This document shows positions 1 through 5,501 of a stretch of 8,235 bases of DNA, in pieces (the stretch's first letter is position 1; each line of letters begins with the position of its first letter). The stretch is from Halothece sp. MAG (GTDB lineage Bacteria; Cyanobacteriota; Cyanobacteriia; Cyanobacteriales; Rubidibacteraceae), in NCBI GenBank assembly GCA_018610095.1, contig JAHEOB010000227.1:1-8235 (forward strand), written 5' to 3'. The notes beneath the pieces are model-generated. The model was given only the letters and a program-made list of their open reading frames with translations, was not told where the DNA came from and did not search any database. The translations under genes were made by a program, and so were the position numbers.

Positions 1-579
1 GCGCTTGAGTGCAGCTTTGGCTGTCTTTTCTTTTCCTTGTTGTAATGCTTTCCAAGCGACGGCTTGCCAAGTATTCATCTCGTGGCGAGCTTGATTATAA
101 CGAGGCTGGATTTGATCCCAAACCTTTTGAATATCACCGAGGGCATCATTAATTAATTGCTCTTGATTGGGTTGGGATTGATTTTGGAGGGCTTGTTGGA
201 TGGGAGTAGCAAGATTATCAATTTTCACCCTCGATAACATCGGGATAAAATCCCGAACTTGTTTGCTGTAAGGATGACCGATCTTACACCAGGTCGCAAA
301 ATGCTCACAATTATTAAATAATAAATTATAATTAACTTTTTCACCTAAGCGGCTTTCTGCTCGACGCACCACTACATCAGGAATATAGGAAATGGGATAA
401 TCTTTGACATAAATCTTTTTCCCACCGGTAAATTCTGCAAAAGGACTGCGCGTTATCATTTGATTGCGCTTACGCAAATGAATGACCGTACCGTCACCGC
501 AATCAATGCCATGATGTTCATATACCCCTTGCCAATTAATAAAGGGCTGCATAGTATAAATTTGATCCCCCTGTCCCAT
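1..579 (-). CDS. LRAT-domain (lecithin retinol acyltransferase-like, NlpC/P60-fold) protein, 3' end cut by window
   Basis: The frame is open from an ATG at 579 to base 1, giving 193 residues with no stop, so the C-terminus lies outside the window. Residues 4-100 look like an LRAT-type circularly permuted NlpC/P60 domain. GDQIY begins it, HHGIDCGDGTVIH (22-34) supplies two histidines 12 apart (H22, H34), and FNNCEHFATW (88-97) supplies the nucleophile C91. The H-H-C triad is therefore complete. In this family the cysteine forms a thioester and moves acyl groups or cleaves acyl lipids; the substrate of the bacterial members is generally unknown. Residues 120-193 are polar and helical, without a membrane segment so far. 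The start lies 5 nt after the cupin stop, so the two genes are probably one operon. No clear Shine-Dalgarno is present, but MGQGDQIY fits the domain edge. The domain call is fairly sure; the function is not. Confidence 0.8.
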   Translation of the reverse strand, partial: MGQGDQIYTMQPFINWQGVYEHHGIDCGDGTVIHLRKRNQMITRSPFAEFTGGKKIYVKDYPISYIPDVVVRRAESRLGEKVNYNLLFNNCEHFATWCKIGHPYSKQVRDFIPMLSRVKIDNLATPIQQALQNQSQPNQEQLINDALGDIQKVWDQIQPRYNQARHEMNTWQAVAWKALQQGKEKTAKAALKR

Positions 580-584
580 AAGAT

Positions 585-1010
585 TTAAGCTTCGGCATCG
601 CCAAAGCGAACAATATCATCTTCGCCAAGATATTCCCCATTTTGCACTTCAATCATGACTAAAGGAATCATCCCTGGATTTTCCACGCGATGGGAAGTAT
701 TCATGGGAACATAGGTGGATTGTTTCGGCATCAGCATCATTTCTTCTCCGTTTTTAATCACTCTGGCAGTTCCTGAAACCACTACCCAATGTTCCGTCCG
801 ATGATAGTGTAATTGGGTACTAATATGATGACCGGGTTTTACCTCAATCCGATTAATACGGTAATGTTCCCCTTTTTCTAATAAAGTTACGGTTCCCCAA
901 GGTGGTACTCGAGTTTGTGTTGATTCGCTGTCTTGGGCATTAGGTTCTTGCATCATCATTAAACACGGGTCTGAAACCCTGTTCTGTACGACATTAATTT
1001 GTTTGATCAC
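585..1010 (-). CDS. Stand-alone cupin of the mannose-6-phosphate isomerase type II C-terminal family
   Basis: This 141-residue protein is a single cupin domain like the C-terminal half of bifunctional mannose-6-phosphate isomerase/GDP-mannose pyrophosphorylase. It contains PPWGTVTLLEKG (36-47), RIEVKPGH (54-61), QLHYHRTEHWVVVSGTA (66-82) and YLGEDDIVRF (127-136), all typical of that family. H68, H70, the H74 region and H107 are the likely metal ligands. The pyrophosphorylase domain is absent. Such short cupins are common in cyanobacteria, and whether they isomerise mannose 6-phosphate is not established from sequence. The longest start is GTG at 1010, but three consecutive ATGs at 951-959 (Met18-20) are credible alternatives, because the first 17 residues look unconserved and neither site has a good Shine-Dalgarno. 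It is followed closely by the LRAT-domain gene. Confidence 0.87.
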   Translation of the reverse strand: MIKQINVVQNRVSDPCLMMMQEPNAQDSESTQTRVPPWGTVTLLEKGEHYRINRIEVKPGHHISTQLHYHRTEHWVVVSGTARVIKNGEEMMLMPKQSTYVPMNTSHRVENPGMIPLVMIEVQNGEYLGEDDIVRFGDAEA

Positions 1011-1022
1011 ACATCACTGACT

Positions 1023-1051
1023 ATTTTACTCTTAATTAATTAAATTATCTG
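1023..1051 (-). promoter_or_regulatory. Weak candidate promoter for the cupin-LRAT operon, with AT palindrome
   Basis: Read on the minus strand, TAAAAT (1028-1023) is a possible -10 box. The perfect palindrome TTAATTAATTAA (1032-1043) sits directly upstream in the spacer, and no good -35 box is visible. A start near 1016 would leave almost no leader before the GTG at 1010, which slightly favours the inner ATG cluster as the true start of translation. This is pattern matching only. Confidence 0.22.
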
Positions 1052-1131
1052 AACTGCTTCTCAGAAATGGTATATCAATAACGTAATCTGCTTAGTAAAT
1101 CGCAACAAAAAACTCATGATTTGATGAAGCA

Positions 1132-1139
1132 GCGATCGC
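1132..1139. repeat. HIP1 palindrome GCGATCGC
   Basis: This is an exact octamer of the highly iterated palindrome found throughout many cyanobacterial genomes. It lies just outside the proposed left end of the tnpB element. Confidence 0.85.
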
Positions 1140-1174
1140 GCCTTGAGGGAGATTATCGAAAGTCGTCGTAAAAC

Positions 1175-1194
1175 CCTGTCTCTTTAGAGCAAGG
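1175..1194 (+). repeat. Left-end hairpin of the tnpB element
   Basis: The 5' arm CCTGTCTC (1175-1182) and 3' arm GAGCAAGG (1187-1194) pair around a TTTA loop (1183-1186). Allowing single bulges at T1179 and A1192 gives eight base-pair positions minus those bulges: CTC/GAG next to the loop, then TG/CA, then CC/GG. The loop, the three apical pairs and the 5'-arm bulge copy the right-end hairpin. AAAA (1170-1173) just upstream would be the left guide in the IS608 scheme. Confidence 0.5.
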
Positions 1195-1205
1195 ATATAA
1201 GGCGC

Positions 1206-1238
1206 GTTAACTGAGAGATTCGACATCTCGAAGTTAAC
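1206..1238 (+). repeat. Inverted repeat overlapping the tnpB promoter
   Basis: GTTAACT (1206-1212) and AGTTAAC (1232-1238) are perfect inverted repeats. The stem continues with GAGA (1213-1216) against TCTC (1226-1229) after a two-base GA bulge, leaving a 9-nt loop. The right arm overlaps the proposed -35 box of tnpB, so this could be an operator or a structural part of the left end. The role is inferred. Confidence 0.45.
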
Positions 1239-1263
1239 AAACTAAGGAGTTTTGTGCTACAAT
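1234..1263 (+). promoter_or_regulatory. Likely tnpB promoter
   Basis: TTAACA (1234-1239) is followed after 18 nt by TACAAT (1258-1263). The -10 box is preceded by TGc, the extended -10 form. Transcription would start near 1270, leaving a leader of about 22 nt before the ATG at 1292. Confidence 0.45.
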
Positions 1264-1291
1264 CGTTTAAGCTATCCAAACTGGCTTAACC

Positions 1292-2503
1292 ATGATTGTC
1301 ATTGAGTATAAAGTAAAAGCCCATCAAACTCAATATGCCGCCATTGACGAAGCGATTCGGACAACTCAGTTCATTCGTAATAAAGCTCTTCGTTACTGGG
1401 AAGACAATCATGGTGCGACCAAGTATGACCTGAATAAGCAATGTAAACTCCTAGCGAAAGAATTTGAATGGGCTAAGAAACTTAATTCCCAAGCTAGACA
1501 GTCTGCTGCGGAAAGGGCTTGGTCGGCAATTAGTCGGTTTTTCGATAATTGTAAAAAGAAGGTAGCTGGCAAGAAAGGATATCCAAAATACCAAAAGAAT
1601 AACCGCTCCGTTGAATACAAGACAACAGGGTGGAAACTTGATCCTAATACCAAAAAGCACATCACTTTTACCGATGGGAATGGAATTGGTCGAGTCAAGC
1701 TGATTGGGAGTCGGGATATCTTTTTCTACTCAGAAAAACAGATTAGACGGGTTCGATTAGTCCGACGCGCTGACGGCTATTACTGTCAGTTTGGTATTGA
1801 TGCCGATATCAAGGAACAAGTTGAACCAACCCAACAAGCTATGGGATTAGATGTTGGTTTGATTGATTTCTACACTGACAGTCAAGGAAATAAAGAACCG
1901 AATCCTCGCTTTCTCCGTAAGGGAGAAGAAGAGTTAAAACGATGCCAGCGTCGGTTGTCTCGGAAACAAAAAGGCTCGTCTAACCGTAACAAAGCAAGAC
2001 AGAGATTAGCTAAGAAACACCTGAGAATAAGTAGGCAACGTCAAGAACACGCCAAGAGAGTGGCGCGTTGCGTAATCCTGTCTAACGACTTGGTCGCCTA
2101 TGAAGACTTACAGGTTAAAAATTTAGTGAAAAATCATAATCTTGCTAAATCGATCTCAGATGTGGCATGGTATCAATTTCGCGTCTGGTTAGAGTATTTT
2201 GCGAGTAAGTTTGGCAAAGTAACGGTAGCAGTACCGCCTCACTATACAAGCGGGAAGTGTTCTAACTGTGGACGAATTGTCAAGAAAGCATTGTCAACAC
2301 GGACTCACACCTGTGTTTGTGGGTGTCAATTAGACCGTGATGAGAACGCCGCCATCAACATTCTCAGAGTTGGACTCCGTACCACGGGGCACGTGGGAAC
2401 GGCAGGGCTAGACCCTGAAAACGCTTGGGGAGATTTGACCTCTACTGTAGTTGGACAAGTCCAATCACAGCAAGTCGAGTCGTCCTGTGAACCTAGTTCA
2501 TAG
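1292..2503 (+). CDS. tnpB: TnpB, RNA-guided nuclease of the IS200/IS605 family (OrfB)
   Basis: This is a full-length 403-residue TnpB. The N-terminal part (1-170) is the helix-turn-helix and wedge-like region, with QFIRNKALRYW near the start. The split RuvC nuclease keeps all three acidic residues: D187 in GLDVGL, E271 in AYEDL and D350 in LDRDENAAINI. The zinc-finger insert carries C323 and C326 (CSNCG) and C341/C343 or C345; its second half reads CVCGC rather than the usual CxxC. A tail of about 45 residues (360-403) follows RuvC III. TnpB proteins use an omegaRNA from the element's right end to cut DNA next to a short target motif, which helps keep the element in the genome. No frameshift or missing catalytic residue is visible, so it is probably active. 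It is not required for transposition chemistry, which TnpA performs. Confidence 0.95.
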   Translation: MIVIEYKVKAHQTQYAAIDEAIRTTQFIRNKALRYWEDNHGATKYDLNKQCKLLAKEFEWAKKLNSQARQSAAERAWSAISRFFDNCKKKVAGKKGYPKYQKNNRSVEYKTTGWKLDPNTKKHITFTDGNGIGRVKLIGSRDIFFYSEKQIRRVRLVRRADGYYCQFGIDADIKEQVEPTQQAMGLDVGLIDFYTDSQGNKEPNPRFLRKGEEELKRCQRRLSRKQKGSSNRNKARQRLAKKHLRISRQRQEHAKRVARCVILSNDLVAYEDLQVKNLVKNHNLAKSISDVAWYQFRVWLEYFASKFGKVTVAVPPHYTSGKCSNCGRIVKKALSTRTHTCVCGCQLDRDENAAINILRVGLRTTGHVGTAGLDPENAWGDLTSTVVGQVQSQQVESSCEPSS

Positions 2504-2567
2504 GTTAGAACCAAGAATCCCCACGCCTTTAGGCTGGGGAGTGTCAAACAAATGGAATAATATTATC
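2400..2567 (+). ncRNA. Predicted omegaRNA (right-end RNA) scaffold and guide
   Basis: TnpB guide RNAs come from the 3' end of tnpB and the right end, with the guide taken from flanking DNA. This stretch has consecutive stem-loops: AGGG/CCCT (2404-2416), TTGGAC/GTCCAA (2451-2464), AACCTA/TAGGTT (2490-2506, straddling the tnpB stop codon) and the right-end hairpin (2519-2539). The guide should begin at 2548 with ACAAATGGAATAATAT. The 5' boundary and guide length are estimates; no promoter specific to the RNA was identified, and it may be processed from the tnpB mRNA. Confidence 0.5.
2515..2547 (+). repeat. Right end of the tnpB element: GAAT guide, bulged hairpin, TCAA cleavage site
   Basis: GAAT (2515-2518) abuts the stem. 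CCCCA and GCC on the 5' arm pair with GGC and TGGGG on the 3' arm around a TTTA loop (2528-2531), with C2524 bulged out. TCAA follows at 2544-2547. The order and spacing match the right end of IS608-type elements, where the TnpA dimer recognises the hairpin and GAAT pairs with TCAA. Confidence 0.7.
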
Positions 2568-2603
2568 AATCATTCCTGATTGCGATAGCAATTGAGTGGA
2601 AAT

Positions 2604-3539
2604 GTGAATCAAGATAAAATGCTGATTGTGATTTGTGGTGCCACTGCAACAGGAAAATCAGGATTAGCCTTACAGTTAGCGCAACAATTGAACACTGTGA
2701 TTTTGAGTGCGGATTCTCGCCAAGTGTATCGAGAATTGGATATTGGTACAGCCAAGCCCACACCGGAACAACGAATCCTAGTTCCTCATTACTTACTGGA
2801 TATTTGTGAACCGACAGAAAAATTAACGGTAGCTGACTATCAAGATCAAGCCTATGACTTAATTAATTCTCTTCCTCATTCTCCTTTATTATTAGTTGGC
2901 GGAACCGGATTATATATTCGAGCGATTACTAAGGGCTTGAAAATTCCCAGAGTTCCCCCTCACCCTGAGCTGCGATCGCGCTTAGAATCCCTTGGTCAAA
3001 AACAATTATACGCCTTTTTACAACAAGTTGATCCCCAAGCAGCCACCAAAATTCATCCTAATGATCAAGTGCGTACGCTACGAGCCTTAGAAGTCTTTTA
3101 TGTCACAGGAATGCCCATCAGTCAACAACAAGGAGAAAATCCTCCTTCCTATCCCATCCTCCAAATTGGTTTAGAATGTTATTCAGAGGCTCTTAGCAAA
3201 AGAATCCAATATCGAACTGAGAAAATGTTACAAATGGGATTAGTGACAGAAGTAAAAACATTAATTGAAAAATATGGTTGGGAATTGCCTTTATTAAATA
3301 CATTAGGCTATCAAGAAATCAAAGATTATTTAGCAGGAAAAACGGATTTAGCCACCGCAACGGAATTAATTATTCGCCACACTCGTCAATTTGCAAAACG
3401 ACAACGCACTTGGTTTGGGGCTGTACCAGAAATTGAATGGTTTGATAGTGAACAACCTCATCTTTTGGAAGCGATTTCTGATCGAGTAATTCGTTTTATC
3501 AATTATCAAACTTCAATACAATCGGAAACAAATCAATGA
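2604..3539 (+). CDS. miaA: tRNA dimethylallyltransferase MiaA
   Basis: MiaA transfers a dimethylallyl group to N6 of adenosine 37 in tRNAs reading codons that begin with U, the first step to ms2i6A. From the GTG at 2604 the protein has 311 residues, normal for the family. Visible motifs are the P-loop GATATGKS (12-19), SADSRQVY (35-42), DIGTAKPT (46-53), VGGTGLYI (98-105), HPNDQVRTLRALEV (151-164) and the C-terminal RQFAKRQRTWF (261-271). The start is uncertain: TTG at 2592, GTG at 2604 and ATG at 2619 are all in frame, and none has a strong Shine-Dalgarno. GTG 2604 gives MNQDKMLIVICG, close in layout to cyanobacterial homologues. The stop overlaps the dprA start (ATGA at 3536-3539), indicating translational coupling. 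The tnpB element ends only about 56 nt upstream, so the native promoter may have been displaced. Confidence 0.95.
   Translation: MNQDKMLIVICGATATGKSGLALQLAQQLNTVILSADSRQVYRELDIGTAKPTPEQRILVPHYLLDICEPTEKLTVADYQDQAYDLINSLPHSPLLLVGGTGLYIRAITKGLKIPRVPPHPELRSRLESLGQKQLYAFLQQVDPQAATKIHPNDQVRTLRALEVFYVTGMPISQQQGENPPSYPILQIGLECYSEALSKRIQYRTEKMLQMGLVTEVKTLIEKYGWELPLLNTLGYQEIKDYLAGKTDLATATELIIRHTRQFAKRQRTWFGAVPEIEWFDSEQPHLLEAISDRVIRFINYQTSIQSETNQ
2972..2979. repeat. HIP1 palindrome GCGATCGC
   Basis: This exact HIP1 octamer lies within miaA, where it encodes part of the LRSRLES stretch. Confidence 0.85.
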
Positions 3540-4648
3540 CAACAGAACGTGCTTATTGGTTCGCTTGGTCGCAAATTTCAGGAGTTGGGGCAGTTACCCT
3601 GCAACGCTTAAAACAACAATTTTCCAGTTTAGAAAAAGCGTGGTTTGCCAATCACCAACAGTTACAGCAAGTCTCAGGGTTAGGAAATAAAACCATCCAG
3701 CAAATTATTGAACAGCGATCGCGCTGTCATCCCGAACAATTATTAACCCAACATCTTCAAACCAATTCCCAATTTTGGACACCTGCTGATAGCGATTATC
3801 CTCGTTTACTGTTAGAAACCCCAACACCACCCCCGCTATTGTATTATCAAGGAAAGATTGACCCTAAAGAAATGCAGGGGGCTCATCCCCTCATTAGTAT
3901 TGTGGGAACGCGATCACCTACAGAATATGGGAAACGCTGGACGCACAAAATTACCACAGCCCTTGCCAAACATGGTTATACCATTGTCTCAGGCTTAGCA
4001 GCCGGGATTGATGCCCAAGCCCATCGCAGTTGTTTAGAAGCAGGGGGGCGCACCCTTGCCGTGTTAGGAACGGGATTAGATATTACTTATCCCCAACAAA
4101 ACCAGAACCTATATCAGGAAATTCCACAGCAGGGGGCAATTTTAACGGAATATCCTGTGGGAACCAAGCCCGATCGCGCTAATTTTCCTGCAAGAAATCG
4201 CATTATTGCGGGCTTATCCCGTGCTGTATTGATCATGGAAGCCCCACCGAAATCGGGGGCACTGATTACTGCAAAATATGCCAATGAATTTGGGCGAGAT
4301 TTATATGTGTTACCCGGTTCCTTAGATAATAATAGCGCGATCGGTTGTTTAGGATTACTTAATCAGGGAGCCAATGTTATTTTAAGTGAAACCCATTTAT
4401 TAGAAATGTTGGGAACCATGCCCCAACTGGATTTATTTCAAGAGACTGCTCCACCCCCCTCAGTTGATCTTGATCCAGCCTTAACCGAAATTCTGGGCGC
4501 GATCGGGCAAGAACCCACATCGTTTGATCACATTACTCAAACCGTGTCACAAACACCCAATGAAGTTTCAGCAGGGTTACTGCAACTGGAATTATTAGGG
4601 TTAATTTCTCAAGCCCCAGGAATGCGTTACCAAAAAATTCATCATTGA
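3536..4648 (+). CDS. dprA: DNA-processing protein DprA (Smf)
   Basis: DprA binds incoming single-stranded DNA during natural transformation and loads RecA. The 370-residue protein has the full cyanobacterial layout. An N-terminal helix-hairpin-helix/SAM-like part (about 12-62) contains QISGVGAVTL and VSGLGNKTI. The Rossmann-like core (about 85-290) contains SIVGTRSPTEYG (121-132), VSGLAAGIDAQAH (151-163), AVLGTGLDITYP (175-186), NFPARNRIIAGLS (216-228) and GALITAKYANEFGRD (241-255). A C-terminal winged helix (about 312-368) ends at YQKIHH. It begins inside the miaA stop codon as ATGA, so it is probably translated from the same message. Pairing with a tRNA-modification gene is operonic rather than functional. 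No sign of decay. Confidence 0.95.
   Translation: MTTERAYWFAWSQISGVGAVTLQRLKQQFSSLEKAWFANHQQLQQVSGLGNKTIQQIIEQRSRCHPEQLLTQHLQTNSQFWTPADSDYPRLLLETPTPPPLLYYQGKIDPKEMQGAHPLISIVGTRSPTEYGKRWTHKITTALAKHGYTIVSGLAAGIDAQAHRSCLEAGGRTLAVLGTGLDITYPQQNQNLYQEIPQQGAILTEYPVGTKPDRANFPARNRIIAGLSRAVLIMEAPPKSGALITAKYANEFGRDLYVLPGSLDNNSAIGCLGLLNQGANVILSETHLLEMLGTMPQLDLFQETAPPPSVDLDPALTEILGAIGQEPTSFDHITQTVSQTPNEVSAGLLQLELLGLISQAPGMRYQKIHH
3715..3722. repeat. HIP1 palindrome GCGATCGC
   Basis: This is the third exact HIP1 octamer in the window, inside dprA. Confidence 0.85.
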
Positions 4649-4924
4649 GTGGAGCGGATAGCGCGATGTAGTGAAGCTACTTGCCTTCAGCGACCGCGGT
4701 TGTTCAGGAAAGAGGCAGTATTTAAAAGATCATGGAAACAATTCTAGCCGTGATAACTTTAGATAGCTCTCATACGAAGCTTGTATGCCCCGACAATATA
4801 GGAATTAAGGATTGGCAGGAAGACTGAAAGCAGGTTGTTAGCATAGATAGATGGAACTATCATCTACACGTTAGAGTCAGTAGTTATAAGTTGTAAATTG
4901 AAAACCGAACAAGGAGGAAAATCC
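4649..4924. other. Spacer between dprA and the DUF4168 gene with several small inverted repeats
   Basis: No convincing gene is present. The first 50 bases form a GC-rich patch with GTAG/CTAC (4668-4680), GAAG/CTTC and CCGCGG, resembling worn cyanobacterial intergenic palindromes. CATAC/GTATG pairs at 4771-4787 around an AAGCTT-containing loop. At 4846-4866 two mutually exclusive hairpins can form: GATAG/CTATC (4846-4861) or TAGATG/CATCTA (4848-4866). TATAAG (4885-4890) is a possible -10 box for the downstream gene, but no -35 box matches it. No U-tract terminator is seen after dprA. Confidence 0.4.
4911..4917 (+). promoter_or_regulatory. Strong ribosome binding site AAGGAGG that sets the DUF4168 start
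   Basis: AAGGAGG sits 7 nt before the GTG at 4925, an ideal spacing. It lies inside the frame that would be read from the upstream TTG at 4898, so translation from that TTG is unlikely. Confidence 0.85.
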
Positions 4925-5440
4925 GTGTTAAAAAAATCACTCTTGACCGGAAGTGTTAGTTTATTAATCCTATTGGGCGTATCTGCTCCTGTTTTAGCGC
5001 AACAACCTCAACCGCAAAATCAACAACAACCGCAAAATCAACAACAACAAGCTGCTCCAAAAGCAGAGGATATTAGTGATCAAGAACTAAAGAAATTTGC
5101 AGCAGCGATTGAGAAGATGCAAGGGATTCAAAAAGAATCCAGAAAAGAATTTAGTCAAGCCATTGAAGAACAAGGATTAAGTGAACAAAGATTTACTGAA
5201 ATTATGCAGGGACAACGAAATCCTGATAAGGAGGTTGATGCTTCTGAAAAAGAAATGAAGCAGTTTGAAAGTACCACACAACAACTTGCTGAAATTCAGC
5301 GTAGCATGCAGATGGAAATGCAGGAAGTGTTAAAACAGCAAAACTTAGAGCCTGAGCGATTTCAACAGATTTTAGCTGCTGTACGACAAAACCAAGAACT
5401 TCAGAAACAAGTTGATCAACTAATGCAAGATTCCCAATAA
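4925..5440 (+). CDS. Secreted Gln-rich DUF4168-domain protein
   Basis: From the GTG at 4925 the protein has 171 residues. It begins with a classical signal peptide: KK at 3-4, a hydrophobic core about 6-19 and APVLA followed by Q at 25/26. A Gln/Pro/Asn-rich linker (26-45) follows, coded partly by two exact tandem copies of an 18-bp unit. Residues 48-160 are a DUF4168 domain made of two similar helical halves: ISDQELKKFAAAIEKMQ (50-66) with LSEQRFTEIMQ (85-95), and ASEKEMKQFESTTQQLA (106-122) with LEPERFQQILAA (141-152). Each half is rich in coiled-coil-like Glu, Gln and Lys. The mature protein should be periplasmic or exported. DUF4168 proteins are widespread in cyanobacteria and their role is not known to me. 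The gene converges on mutM. Confidence 0.88.
   Translation: MLKKSLLTGSVSLLILLGVSAPVLAQQPQPQNQQQPQNQQQQAAPKAEDISDQELKKFAAAIEKMQGIQKESRKEFSQAIEEQGLSEQRFTEIMQGQRNPDKEVDASEKEMKQFESTTQQLAEIQRSMQMEMQEVLKQQNLEPERFQQILAAVRQNQELQKQVDQLMQDSQ
5012..5047 (+). repeat. Two tandem copies of an 18-bp unit in the Gln-rich linker
   Basis: CCGCAAAATCAACAACAA occurs at 5012-5029 and again at 5030-5047 without mismatch, encoding PQNQQQ twice. It looks like a recent slippage or duplication in a low-complexity linker. Confidence 0.85.
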
Positions 5441-5456
5441 TCCTGACAATGAGATG

Positions 5457-5501
5457 GGGTGACGGGACAGTAATCGTAAGGCTATGATATTCCCGTTACC
5501 C
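5457..5501. terminator. Inverted repeat between convergent genes, possible two-way terminator
   Basis: GGGTGACGGGA (5457-5467) pairs with TCCCGTTACCC (5491-5501) over 11 positions, one of them G-T, with a 23-nt loop. The right arm contains the mutM stop codon (5496-5498). Neither side has a clear U-tract, so it is not a textbook intrinsic terminator, but its place between the two converging ends suggests that role. Confidence 0.45.

Larger units (their letters stand above)
1157..2547 (+). mobile_element. IS200/IS605-family element carrying only tnpB (IS1341-like organisation)
   Basis: The element contains one gene, tnpB, and no Y1 tyrosine transposase (tnpA), so it would have to be moved by a TnpA supplied elsewhere. 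There are no terminal inverted repeats and no target duplication, as expected for this family. The right end is well defined: GAAT (2515-2518) directly precedes a bulged hairpin (2519-2539), followed by TCAA (2544-2547). This matches the GAAT guide and TCAA cleavage arrangement known from IS608. The left end is inferred from a matching hairpin at 1175-1194 with the same TTTA loop. TTAT at 1153-1156 lies upstream at a suitable distance and would be the target motif, which puts the left boundary at about 1157. The right boundary is fairly sure; the left one could be off by several bases. Confidence 0.65.

Noticed and set aside
1011..1156. A tnpA remnant or second gene between the cupin gene and the tnpB element
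   Set aside because: The stretch is AT-rich with a HIP1 site and no frame of useful length on either strand.
1408..1698. Open frames on the minus strand inside tnpB
   Set aside because: They are antisense shadows of a clearly recognised TnpB, with no domain of their own.
2326..2547. Minus-strand frame across the tnpB 3' end
   Set aside because: It lies over the structured omegaRNA region and tnpB; its composition is not protein-like and no ribosome site is present.
4732..4827. A 31-codon open frame beginning METILAVITL on the plus strand
   Set aside because: It is short, has no ribosome site at a usable distance and resembles nothing I recognise; a chance frame in the spacer is more likely.
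4898..4924. TTG at 4898 as the start of the DUF4168 protein
   Set aside because: It would place AAGGAGG inside the coding region and put nine extra residues before the signal peptide; GTG 4925 is much better supported.
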